From: DASRAJ01 sp035638255
Lineage (GTDB): Bacteria; Bacteroidota; Bacteroidia; Chitinophagales; UBA10324
Direction of reading: 5' to 3'
Length of the DNA stretch: 64,000 nucleotides
Assembly: GCA_035638255.1 (NCBI GenBank)
Contig: DASRAJ010000057.1
Coordinates: 15,077-79,076 of the forward strand
A program made the position numbers and the translations under genes. This document shows positions 46,534 through 54,738 of this stretch, piece by piece; positions within the stretch are counted from its first letter, which is position 1; every line of letters starts with the position of its first letter. Below the pieces are notes generated by a model. That model worked only from the letters and a program-made list of their open reading frames with translations, had not been told where the DNA came from and did not search any database.

Positions 46534-48732
46534 TTAGTTTGTGATGATGATTTTATTTCTCAGAAAAATGTTTTGTGATTTTATTTCGATGAAGTACACA
46601 CCATTAGCAACTACACCTAAGTTTATTTCTTTTTTCTTATTAAAGGAAGTTCCGGGGGATGGGGATTCGTGGGAAGAAAAAATTTTCTGTCCGAGTGTAT
46701 TCACAACATCAACCACGATGTCGTCACTCATCAAACCACCACGGGCAATCAGGTAGGTAAAATCCAAAATAAAACTTCCGTTCGAAGGATTGGGATAAAT
46801 GAATTGGCTTCCATCATACAATTCAGCAATGCCGTCAATGAGCACATACTGACTTGATGAATTGACACATCCATTTGAATCGCTTACAATCACGGTGTAC
46901 AATCCTGATTGTGTCACGGAGTATGATTGATTGGTCGCACCCGAAATATCCGCGGCATTCAATTGCCATTGGTAGAAGCTTGCGGGACTGCATGTGAGCG
47001 TGTAGCCCGTTTGTGTGATAGTTGGAAAAGGCGGAGTAGCAAACACAGTCATATAGTTATTCAGTGTTAGTGTATCATTTCCATTTGCGCTGGTAGTGAT
47101 AAGAGTTACGTCAAACACTCCCGGAGTCTGGTAGCAAATATTAACCGGATTTTGATCTGTAGAAGATGAGGGTGACCCACCCTGGAAAATCCATTGCCAG
47201 GCTGTAGGATTGTTTGCTGATGAATCATAAAAGTTAGTGCAGAATTTTTCACAGAGCGAAGTTGCTGATGAAGTAAAGGCAACAACAGAATTCTGTATAC
47301 AGGATAAAGAACAACTCACGTTAGACGGACAATCCGGGTCAGGAATAAATTTCCATAAGTCATTTAAGAGGTCATTTCCTGAACTGTTCGCTCCTCCCCA
47401 GACCCACACCTCGCAGTTATTATCCATCCACGATAAAGCACCCCATCGCGACTGCGGATAATTATTTGGAGAAGCAACTCCCTGGGTTCCATAGAAACCC
47501 GGATTGTTGGTTTGTATGGTTCCGTTTACTAAAGACCATTCGAGTGTGTTGCTATTGAACAACCATAAGTCACTGCCTATTCCTCCAGTGCTGGTAAAGG
47601 CTCCGAAGGTCCAGAAATGTCCGGCACAATCAGAACAGCATGCGCGGCTTTCATGCCTGCCGGATGGACGATTATTTATTTCCGGATCACAATTAGATGA
47701 CACCACATTCATGGGGTTTGGCAGATTGCTTCCGCTTTCCCATGTCCATTCATTCGTGTCAGGATCGTATTTCCAAACATCATCGTAGAGTTCAGAATTT
47801 GTTGCCTGATATCCTGCGAAGAGCCAGAACTTTCCATATTGATCTTTCCATTTTCCATAAGGTAACCGCGCACCGGGAGTGTTAGCGGGCGCAGCGACGC
47901 CAAGAGTACCATAGGTTCCGAACTGGTTGCCGCCATTAAATCCTTTCATCCATGTCCATTCCATCGTTGAGATGTCAAACTTCCATAGATCATTATAGGC
48001 ATTGCTTCCATCCCACCCTCCAAAGAACCACAGGTTTCCGAGACTGTCAACCCAGGTTGCATTCGTCTCAGCACGGGAGCCTGGTATATTCGTGGGTGAT
48101 GCCACTCCCTGTGTTCCATAGCTTGGTTGCAGACTTAATGTTTGAGATCCGCCTATCCATGTCCATTCGTTGGTGGCAATATTATATTTCCATAGGTCGG
48201 CAAACCACCCTCCCAACGCCAATCCTCCATATAGATATAAGCAACCATCCAAGCCCACCCACGTTGCCACACCCCACGATCGTGCGCCGGGAGTGTTTGA
48301 GGGTGAGGGAATACCCAATGTTCCGTACACCGGCGATTGCAAGGGTAGTCCTGAACCTTTTACCCACGTCCACTCATTGGCGGCAATGTCAAATTTCCAC
48401 AGGTCACCGAATTCAGAGAATGGCGGACCAAGACCACCGTAGAGCCATAGGTTGCCATCAAGATCTTTCCATTCTGCCGCTTCATAAAAACCCGGCGGAG
48501 TGTTTTGCGGATCGGCAACGCCTTGCGTTCCGAAAACGCCAACGGAGTTTATAGTGCTGTCACCTTTCATCCAAGTCCACTCGCCGGACTGCGCGTATGC
48601 GAGATGAGAAGATAGAAGACAAAAAGAAAAAGTTAGAAGACAGAGGATAGAAGATAGAAGGTAGAGAAGAGAAGTTAGAAAAGCGCGTTGAATTGAACCA
48701 AGATTTTTTTCGATCCGTAGATTTTTTTTCAT
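46534..48732 (-). CDS. Kelch-repeat protein with PKD/Ig-like cassette and T9SS type A sorting domain (array gene 6)
   Basis: The start at 48732 gives a 732-residue protein (a longer frame from 48807 runs into a repeat element). The signal peptide is encoded by a 7-base-like repeat (TTAGAAGACAGAGGATAGA on the plus strand). Six kelch blades with units such as EWTWVKGSGLPLQSPVYGTL, NLWLYGGLGPPFSEFGDL lead to the cassette (LCEKFCTNFYDSSANNPTAW, YMTVFATPPFPTITQTGYTL) and the sorting domain (QFIYPNPSNGSFILDFTY, NGVYFIEIKSQNIFLRNKII). It is the most upstream intact gene of the array. A decayed relative follows upstream of it. Confidence 0.88.
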   Translation of the reverse strand: MKKNLRIEKNLGSIQRAFLTSLLYLLSSILCLLTFSFCLLSSHLAYAQSGEWTWMKGDSTINSVGVFGTQGVADPQNTPPGFYEAAEWKDLDGNLWLYGGLGPPFSEFGDLWKFDIAANEWTWVKGSGLPLQSPVYGTLGIPSPSNTPGARSWGVATWVGLDGCLYLYGGLALGGWFADLWKYNIATNEWTWIGGSQTLSLQPSYGTQGVASPTNIPGSRAETNATWVDSLGNLWFFGGWDGSNAYNDLWKFDISTMEWTWMKGFNGGNQFGTYGTLGVAAPANTPGARLPYGKWKDQYGKFWLFAGYQATNSELYDDVWKYDPDTNEWTWESGSNLPNPMNVVSSNCDPEINNRPSGRHESRACCSDCAGHFWTFGAFTSTGGIGSDLWLFNSNTLEWSLVNGTIQTNNPGFYGTQGVASPNNYPQSRWGALSWMDNNCEVWVWGGANSSGNDLLNDLWKFIPDPDCPSNVSCSLSCIQNSVVAFTSSATSLCEKFCTNFYDSSANNPTAWQWIFQGGSPSSSTDQNPVNICYQTPGVFDVTLITTSANGNDTLTLNNYMTVFATPPFPTITQTGYTLTCSPASFYQWQLNAADISGATNQSYSVTQSGLYTVIVSDSNGCVNSSSQYVLIDGIAELYDGSQFIYPNPSNGSFILDFTYLIARGGLMSDDIVVDVVNTLGQKIFSSHESPSPGTSFNKKKEINLGVVANGVYFIEIKSQNIFLRNKIIITN

Positions 48733-48757
48733 GAGCATGGTTTTCAAAAAGTTAATC

Positions 48758-48914
48758 GTCATTGCGAGGAGTGAAGGGTGGATATTGTGTGATAGGCGAC
48801 GAAGCAATCCCTTAGAATTAATTGTTCATTTACCCTATGCAAATTTCTTCCGGAAAAAATGGGGACAGATCGAAAAATCTCTCCATTCATACAACTAGTT
48901 TTTCTCACAATGAC
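48758..48914. mobile_element. Inverted-repeat element (copy 2)
   Basis: This shorter version of the element at 46261-46525 starts GTCATTGCGAGGAGTGAAGG and ends CTCACAATGAC. It has one tandem unit instead of three. The inner sequence TTCCGGAAAAAATGGGGACAG is shared with copy 1. As in copy 1, an 8-base AGACATAG separates the end from a T9SS gene stop codon. Confidence 0.65.
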
Positions 48915-48922
48915 AGACATAG

Positions 48923-49020
48923 TTAGTTTGGAATGATAATTTTATCTCTCAGAAAAAAGTTTTGCGTTTATATCATGATGAAGTAACCACCTTGTAAATT
49001 GCTTAATCTGATTGCGCCAC
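48923..49020 (-). pseudogene. Decayed 3' end of a T9SS sorting-domain gene
   Basis: On the minus strand the bases from 49020 to 48923 read GAIRLSNLQGGYFIMI, then a stop, then TQNFFLRDKIIIPN and a TAA. This aligns with the last residues of the array proteins (for instance SGVYFIEIK..., NIFLRNKIIITN of gene 6), with one residue missing and one internal stop. Its stop codon lies 8 bases from the end of the repeat element, exactly as in gene 6. Nothing of the upstream gene body remains: the ferritin gene begins at 49059 nearby. Confidence 0.7.
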
Positions 49021-49058
49021 TCTTATTTCCTCCTCACTCAGAATGGGATACTAAAAAA

Positions 49059-49610
49059 CTATGGATTCGCAGCCGTTTTATCTTCTGCCAACTTTGCATC
49101 ATCCGGTGTCTTTTCAAGATCGCGATCTAAAGCATACAATGCATCGCCGCTTGCTTTGGCACCACCGGCAACTTTAATTTTATCAAGCAGGTTAAGCGCA
49201 AGTGTTTCTTCTTCTGTTTGCTCCTTCACAAACCATTGCATGAAGTGCCAGGTCGCCCAATCTTCTTCTTCAAAACTTTTTTTCACCAGTGCATAAATTC
49301 CTTTGGTGTTGTCCACTTCATGTTCAAATATTTTCTCAAAACAATTTTGCATGCCCGTTGGCTTGTGTGATGGTGCAGGTATCGCTTCTATTGTTACACG
49401 CGCTCCTCTTTCCAAAATGTATTCGAGAATCTTCATCATGTGGTTGCGCTCTTCCTCAGCATGCCGGAAAAGAAAATTGGCAACACCATCATACCCTTCG
49501 GAGGCAGCCCATGCTGCATAAGAAAGATAAATCTGAGATGCGGTTGCCTCTTTCGTCATTTGCGTATTGAGTGCTGCCTGCATATTTTTTGAAAGGCGGT
49601 TTGTATCCAT
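49059..49610 (-). CDS. ftnA: Ferritin
   Basis: The 183-residue protein has the non-haem ferritin fold. Ferroxidase-type residues are seen in MTKEATAS (E21), RHAEEERNHMMK (E52-E54 and H57) and a later EEDWATWHFMQWFVKEQTEEE. Ferritins oxidise Fe(II) and store iron in a cytoplasmic shell. The length is a little longer than E. coli FtnA; the C-terminus (LEKTPDDAKLAEDKTAANP) is an unusual, probably flexible, extension. It stands alone, with a small gap to the decayed T9SS gene end downstream. Confidence 0.92.
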   Translation of the reverse strand: MDTNRLSKNMQAALNTQMTKEATASQIYLSYAAWAASEGYDGVANFLFRHAEEERNHMMKILEYILERGARVTIEAIPAPSHKPTGMQNCFEKIFEHEVDNTKGIYALVKKSFEEEDWATWHFMQWFVKEQTEEETLALNLLDKIKVAGGAKASGDALYALDRDLEKTPDDAKLAEDKTAANP

Positions 49611-49763
49611 GAAAAGTTTTTTTTAAAAGTACACCGATTTGAAATATCGAGCGAATGATGTTGACGTTTCGACCAAACAAATTTTTATGGCGCAGCAAAG
49701 GTGTTCGGTAATTTTCCTTTCAAATCAAGAATCCAAAAACCAAGACAACATTAGTCCTGACTC

Positions 49764-49824
49764 AATGACCAATGACCAATGACTATAGACCAAGGCCATT
49801 CACCATTCACTATTCACCATTCAC
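49764..49824. repeat. Degenerate heptamer repeat over the epoxide-hydrolase stop codon
   Basis: Units such as AATGACC, AATGACC, AATGACT, ATTCACC, ATTCACT, ATTCACC are in tandem and overlap the 3' end of the gene at 49810. The same words occur at 715-780 near batC. Confidence 0.6.
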
Positions 49825-50967
49825 ATCCGCTCCCCGCAAAGTAATTTTTTCAAAGAACTCCCTGATGTCATTTGAAAGCAATCCCGGTTGCTCCATGGCT
49901 GCGAAGTGACCTCCTTCAGGCATGTTAGTCCAGTGCTGAATGTTGAAACCTCTTTCAATATACATGCGTGGAGGAAAGGGTTCCTCCAATGGAAACCGTG
50001 CAATACCTACCGGCACTTTTACGAAGTCATCTTTGGAAAAACGGAATTGCGCTTTCGCATTTTCATTGTATAGCCGAATGGAAGAATGAATGGTTTCCGT
50101 TACCCAATACAGTGTGACATTGGCAAGAAGCTGTTCTTTGGTAAATACACTTTCTATATCACCTTTACAATCAGACCATCCATGGAATTTTTCAACGAGC
50201 CATGCACACAAGCCGATAGGAGAATCGTTTAGTGCATGCGCGAGAGTCAATGCTTTGGTGGAATGCAGGAGCGCATACGCTCCTTCTCTTGAATACCAAT
50301 CATCACGGTCTTTTTCAAATTTAATTTCTTCATCCGTTAATTGTTGTTTTCCAACGGGCAGATGCGGAGTGTAAGATCCGGGAATATAATTCAAATGCAA
50401 TCCAATCAATTGCTGCGGATATTTTAGTGCAAGCACTGTACTTACTCCTGCACCAAAGTCCCCGCCCTGCGCTCCAAATTTTTCGTAGCCCAACTCCATC
50501 ATTAGCTTCTGCCAGAGATCTGCCATAAAGCGAACATTGCATCCCGGTTCTGTAACGCGCTGTGATAAACCAAAGCCCATCAGGGAAGGAATGACCAGGT
50601 CAAAATCAAATTCATTATTGCCTGTTAGCAGAGGAATGAGTTCCATCATTTCTAAAAATGAACCCGGCCATCCGTGAGTGATGATGAGAGGAAATTTTTT
50701 TCTTCCTGTCCCTTTGATATGGAGGAAATGAATTTTGTACCCATCAATTTCAGCAATGAAGTTTGGATATGCATTGATTTCGTTTTCGGTTTTTCTCCAG
50801 TCAAAAATGTTCTGCCAGTATTGAGCAAGTTCTTTCATGTATGAGAGACTTGCACCGTTCTTCCAGCCCGAATCTTTTATTTCATCCGTCCATCTTGTAT
50901 GATGTATTCTTGAATTCAAATCATCAAGAATTTTTTGTGGAATGCTTACTTTGAACGAAGTTATCAT
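49810..50967 (-). CDS. Epoxide hydrolase (EHN-type alpha/beta hydrolase)
   Basis: The 385-residue protein starts with the epoxide hydrolase N-terminal domain (VSIPQKILDDLNSRIHHTRW, QYWQNIFDWRKTENEINAYP). The alpha/beta fold follows with HGWPGSFLEMMELIPLL (oxyanion region near 98-103), the catalytic nucleophile aspartate in GAQGGD (D170), and the catalytic histidine in EGGHFAAMEQP (H354). It belongs to the microsomal-epoxide-hydrolase-like subfamily; members open epoxides to diols. The natural substrate is unknown. A GAGGAG directly before the ATG may help initiation. It is monocistronic. Confidence 0.9.
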   Translation of the reverse strand: MITSFKVSIPQKILDDLNSRIHHTRWTDEIKDSGWKNGASLSYMKELAQYWQNIFDWRKTENEINAYPNFIAEIDGYKIHFLHIKGTGRKKFPLIITHGWPGSFLEMMELIPLLTGNNEFDFDLVIPSLMGFGLSQRVTEPGCNVRFMADLWQKLMMELGYEKFGAQGGDFGAGVSTVLALKYPQQLIGLHLNYIPGSYTPHLPVGKQQLTDEEIKFEKDRDDWYSREGAYALLHSTKALTLAHALNDSPIGLCAWLVEKFHGWSDCKGDIESVFTKEQLLANVTLYWVTETIHSSIRLYNENAKAQFRFSKDDFVKVPVGIARFPLEEPFPPRMYIERGFNIQHWTNMPEGGHFAAMEQPGLLSNDIREFFEKITLRGADVNGE

Positions 50968-51274
50968 CTCCTCAACAATTTAGTTTTGCGAAACAAGATA
51001 ATCTCCAGCACTTTTTAAATAATTTCCACCGGCGACAAGAAAAAGGTTTTTCAAACAGTAATAATTATTGCAGGCCAATAGAATCTCCTGATGAAATGGT
51101 TTGCCGAGTGCGAAAAATATAGTGAATGATTGTTAAAACAATTGCTTCAATCCGCAATACAAAGAATGTTTTTTAGGGGCTGATAATTAAATTCTCCATC
51201 GGAATTCAAAAGGAACTAAGTAACCTAAAATAAGACACGCACCAGTACAGTTGTTCAAATTTAAATTTGATTCA

Positions 51275-51305
51275 TTTGCAAATAAACTAAACAGTACTAT
51301 ATTTG
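51275..51305 (+). promoter_or_regulatory. Consensus Bacteroidota promoter of the histone-like gene
   Basis: TTTG at 51275-51278, a 19-base spacer, then TATATTTG at 51298-51305 match the -33 (TTTG) and -7 (TAnnTTTG) elements exactly. The ATG of the basic protein follows 37 bases after the -7 end. The rest of the 50968-51341 gap holds nothing else recognisable. Confidence 0.75.
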
Positions 51306-51341
51306 CAGCGTCAATAATTTCTAACTTAAAACAATTTCAAC

Positions 51342-51956
51342 ATGACTTCCAATGAACAAGGCATTATTAAAATGCTTCAGGACAAAATCAATGAGAGTGA
51401 AGAAAAAATTAAATCCTTCCGCCAGGCTATAAGTGCTTTAAGTGGCGGAGGAACTACCGGCGCTGCTTCCGCCAAACCGGGGAAGAGAAGGGGAAGGAAA
51501 CCAGGAAGTAAAAACAAAGCGAAAGCGGCGGCGAAACCTGCAGCAGTGAAAGCAGTGGCTTCAAAACCCAGGAGAAAAAGAAGAAGAAGGTCCAAAGCAG
51601 GGAAACCTAAAGCAACTGCCATAAAGGCCGCCTCTAAAACTACAAGAACCAAGGCTTCAAGATCTAAGTCAGCAAAGAAAAGCCGCAAGCCCCGCTCAGG
51701 AGAAACAATGGAAGGCTGGGTATTAAAGCAATTTGATGACAATACTCCTAAAACGGCACGCAGCCTGATGGAACGTTATAACAAAGACACCGGCAAAAAA
51801 CTCGAGATGAATGGCTTCTCTGCCCGCCTCGCCATAATAAAAAAGAAGGGAAGTGTAAAGAGCATGAAAAACGCTGCTGATGGTCTTTCTTATAATGGCA
51901 AAGCAGAATGGTTTGATAATGGGAAGTTAAAAAAAGAATATCTTCCTAAAGGATAA
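51342..51956 (+). CDS. Histone H1-like / AT-hook basic protein
   Basis: The 204-residue protein has an N-terminal helical segment (10-35; MLQDKINESEEKIKSFRQ), a long K/R/A-rich region (46-125) containing an AT-hook-like GKRRGRKPGSK (47-57) and H1-tail-like repeats of KAKAAAKPAAVKAVASKP type, and a C-terminal folded part (about 125-204; EGWVLKQFDDNTPKTARSLM, GFSARLAIIKKKGSVKSM) that could be a winged helix. It is probably a DNA-binding, nucleoid-associated protein. The strong consensus promoter suggests abundant expression. The inverted repeat ATAAGCTT/AAGCTTAT at 51953-51977 may act as a weak terminator. Confidence 0.75.
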   Translation: MTSNEQGIIKMLQDKINESEEKIKSFRQAISALSGGGTTGAASAKPGKRRGRKPGSKNKAKAAAKPAAVKAVASKPRRKRRRRSKAGKPKATAIKAASKTTRTKASRSKSAKKSRKPRSGETMEGWVLKQFDDNTPKTARSLMERYNKDTGKKLEMNGFSARLAIIKKKGSVKSMKNAADGLSYNGKAEWFDNGKLKKEYLPKG

Positions 51957-51994
51957 GCTTAATTTTTTCAAGCTTATTATTTCATCGCTTGCAA

Positions 51995-52081
51995 TGTCAT
52001 TAAGTTAAGAGCAAGAATTTCGATTGATCGGAAGCCTTGTCCGATATTCGATAATCAATAAAGTTTCCTAACTTAATGACA
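51995..52081. repeat. MITE-like element with 13-base terminal inverted repeats
   Basis: TGTCATTAAGTTA at 51995-52007 is repeated in inverse at the other end (TAACTTAATGACA, 52069-52081). The element is 87 bases long, and the inside contains a second short inverted repeat (GATCGG and CCGATA). It has no coding capacity. The lack of an obvious target-site duplication leaves its mobility unproven. Confidence 0.55.
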
Positions 52082-52957
52082 TTTTCATTGTGGGTAATGC
52101 AATAGTGTGGTGAGCATATTCACCCTTTTCACCTCAAAAATATTTCTGGTTAGTTAAGCCAGATTCCTGCTGAATGGCTTCAAATAAAATTTAGTTATTC
52201 AGCAGTAATTTTTTGATGTTTGGCAGTGACTGAAGTTCATCTCCGAAAAAAATTTATGGACTTTTTCGCAGTCACCTGTCATTTAAGTTTCCATACTTAA
52301 ACTCATTTGAAAAATAAACCCGAGCTAAACATAAGTCGTGCTCAACACTTCGACAAATTCAATTGACTTCCCCGGGTGAATCAAGCCTAGAATCCCTACC
52401 CTCCCTGTAAAAAACCATGATTGATAACGTCCCAATTCGCCTATGTTACCTCTTCCCTATAAAAGTTAAATCTTAACTGCAGCGAGTTGCACCCCGTTAT
52501 TATTTTTGTAAACCCCAATCGCTGGTTAAAGTCTAATTCGTCAGAAGGAGTCCGAAGTCCTTTGGACCTGAAGAGGAGCTTTTCTCCAATGTCAAACAGA
52601 TTCTTAAATTCAATACATCAGTATATTTTTTTTGCAAGAATCGCTCTGATTCTTTTCTCTGCGGTATAATAAGTCCGCCAAATGGGGAAAATAACTGGGG
52701 TGAAAACTCCATAATAACTCATCATGAATTGAAATAGTTAATTCTGTTCAGTATTGAATTCTCCTCATTCAGATTCAAAAGAAGCTCTGATTAGCTGGCG
52801 GAAGAAGACCAAATTTACTTTTAAAGTGCGATGATCAGATTTTTTTGAGGAAATACACTGAGCTAATTGAGCGATTGAAACTGACGATAAATGGCCGCGC
52901 ATAAAAATTGCAACCCCATTTTTCTAATTATTTCATTCACACTAAAACTTTGAAAAA
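52082..52957. other. Intergenic region upstream of the TIGR03118 gene
   Basis: No convincing gene is present. There are small palindromes, such as TTAAGT/ACTTAA at about 52276-52293 and an imperfect GTCCGAAG/CTTTGGAC hairpin at about 52548-52565. The frame from 52487 to 52669 looks like chance. The promoter of the following gene was not identified. Confidence 0.4.
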
Positions 52958-54109
52958 ATGAAACATCAAAAAAATCGTTTCGATCATCTGATCACTCAGA
53001 GATCGGTCAACTTTCGTGCTGCCGGTGCGTCGCTGATTCTTTTCCTTTTATTGGCAGCCACAGCTTGCCAAAAAAGTGAAACCATTGCGCCCTCTGGGTC
53101 ATCGGACCAAAACAGTTTCGACCTGAAACTTTCTCATGCCAATAATTACGAGCAGGTAAATCTTGTTGCTGATGTTGTTGACGAATACAACCCCCAACAC
53201 ATTGATCCAAACCTCGTGAACGCATGGGGGATGGCTTTTGATGATGAAGGTGAAATATGGGTATCCTCAGCCGACAAAGGTCTGTCTACAATTTATAACG
53301 ATAATGGTCAAACACTCATGCCTCCTGTCAATATACCTTTTGGCATGAATGCTAATGGAGGGGCACCAACGGGAATTGTTTACAATGCTACATCAGATTT
53401 TACGATATTAGGCACGAACGAACCCAGTGAATTCATCTGGGCCACTGAAAATGGAACCATAGCAGCCTGGAACGACCCTGCCGGAAGCAATGCAGTCATA
53501 GTAGCCAACAACTCTTCATCTGGTGCGGTATATAAGGGGCTTACAATGGGCAAGAATGGTGGCGCAAACTATCTTTATGCAACCAATTTTAAGCAAGCTA
53601 AGATAGATGTATTTGATGCGTCTTTTAATTCCGTCAATATGCCTTTTAATGATCCCAATATGCCGGCAGGCTTTGCTCCTTTCAACATCAAATACCTTGA
53701 CGGAAAGTTATATGTTACTTATGCCAAGCAATTGGCACCCGATAATGAAGATGATGAGGCAGGCCCGGGAAATGGCTTTGTAGACATTTATAACACGGAT
53801 GGCTCCTTTGTACAGCGCTTCATTTCGCAGGGTAGACTTAATTCCCCCTGGGGAATTGCTAAAGCAGCAGGTACCAATGTAATTGGGATTGGGAATTTTG
53901 GGGATGGCAGGATCAACATATATAATTCGAACGGTACATTCTCGATGACTCTTAAGAAAGATGGGGCACCACTTGAAATCGAAGGTTTGTGGGCCATTGT
54001 TTTTCCGGGAAAAAATCTTCCGGATAATGAGCGTAACAGACTTTATTTCACAGCAGGTCCTGATGAGGAATCGCACGGGCTTTTTGGCTATATTAAACCG
54101 GCTCAATAA
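52958..54109 (+). CDS. TIGR03118-like beta-propeller lipoprotein
   Basis: The 383-residue protein has a long n-region, a hydrophobic segment and a lipobox (AATAC, residue about 36), so it is a predicted lipoprotein. The body matches the TIGR03118 pattern: NYEQVNLVADVVDEYNPQHI, DPNLVNAWGMAFDDEGEIWV, NGGAPTGIVYN, SGAVYKGLTMG, LNSPWGIAKAAGTNVIGIGN. It forms a beta-propeller. The family has no known function. The gene has a good terminator after it and is monocistronic. Confidence 0.85.
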   Translation: MKHQKNRFDHLITQRSVNFRAAGASLILFLLLAATACQKSETIAPSGSSDQNSFDLKLSHANNYEQVNLVADVVDEYNPQHIDPNLVNAWGMAFDDEGEIWVSSADKGLSTIYNDNGQTLMPPVNIPFGMNANGGAPTGIVYNATSDFTILGTNEPSEFIWATENGTIAAWNDPAGSNAVIVANNSSSGAVYKGLTMGKNGGANYLYATNFKQAKIDVFDASFNSVNMPFNDPNMPAGFAPFNIKYLDGKLYVTYAKQLAPDNEDDEAGPGNGFVDIYNTDGSFVQRFISQGRLNSPWGIAKAAGTNVIGIGNFGDGRINIYNSNGTFSMTLKKDGAPLEIEGLWAIVFPGKNLPDNERNRLYFTAGPDEESHGLFGYIKPAQ

Positions 54110-54142
54110 GATGCAGTCTGATAACTAGCTGAGACTTTCTTT

Positions 54143-54178
54143 AAGGTCGGGAAATCATTCCCGACCTTAGTTTTTTTT
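54143..54178 (+). terminator. Rho-independent terminator of the TIGR03118 gene
   Basis: A perfect 11-base stem (AAGGTCGGGAA, 54143-54153; TTCCCGACCTT, 54158-54168) with an ATCA loop is followed by AG and eight T. Confidence 0.9.
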
Positions 54179-54207
54179 GAAGAAATAAAGCGGGAAATAT
54201 GAATGAG

Positions 54208-54597
54208 TTATTTTAGGTCATTGAGTTTTTCTTCTTCGATCATTGCCTTGGTTTTTTCCTTTTTGATGTCTGCCCTCAGCAATCCGAATATGCTCATGTA
54301 AAGATTAGCGACCCACACTAAAGAAAATCCCGCTATCAGATAGCCCCGCCAATCATTCAGGAGTAACTTATATTCCGTAATGATCAGTATGAAGATGGTG
54401 ACGTAGTGGCTAAAGCAATACTCGCAAGTTAACAGGTAGAAAAACTTACGTTGGAGAAGTGATTTACTGGTTTCACTACGCTTAGTAAAAAAATCCCTTG
54501 GCTCGCGAAATACTTCCTCATGTGTAACCGTCCATGCAATGCAGGCAATGGGAATTGCAAGTATGAAGAGCCAAATAATTTGTGTAGCGAGATCCAT
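54208..54597 (-). CDS. Membrane protein with CxxC motif (DUF1360-like)
   Basis: The 129-residue protein has three hydrophobic segments (about 5-24, 63-77 and 85-105). The centre contains LLTCEYCFSHYVT, a CxxC motif in a membrane context that recalls DUF1360-type proteins. The C-terminus is a charged helix. The function is unknown. It is convergent with the TIGR03118 gene. Confidence 0.6.
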   Translation of the reverse strand: MDLATQIIWLFILAIPIACIAWTVTHEEVFREPRDFFTKRSETSKSLLQRKFFYLLTCEYCFSHYVTIFILIITEYKLLLNDWRGYLIAGFSLVWVANLYMSIFGLLRADIKKEKTKAMIEEEKLNDLK

Positions 54598-54738
54598 TTA
54601 TTCCTATTATTGGCTTGACGTTCATCTGCTCATTGAAAGAGTTTATTTTTTCCTGGTGCAGTCAAAATATATTTTAACGAAACCGAAATTCCGGATGTCG
54701 CTTTGAGATTGTGAACCTGATTTTCACATCCCATGCAA

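Noticed and set aside
47952..48554. 200-codon plus-strand frame opposite the 46534 gene
   Set aside because: It is antisense to clear kelch repeats; the histidine- and proline-rich product is a shadow of them.
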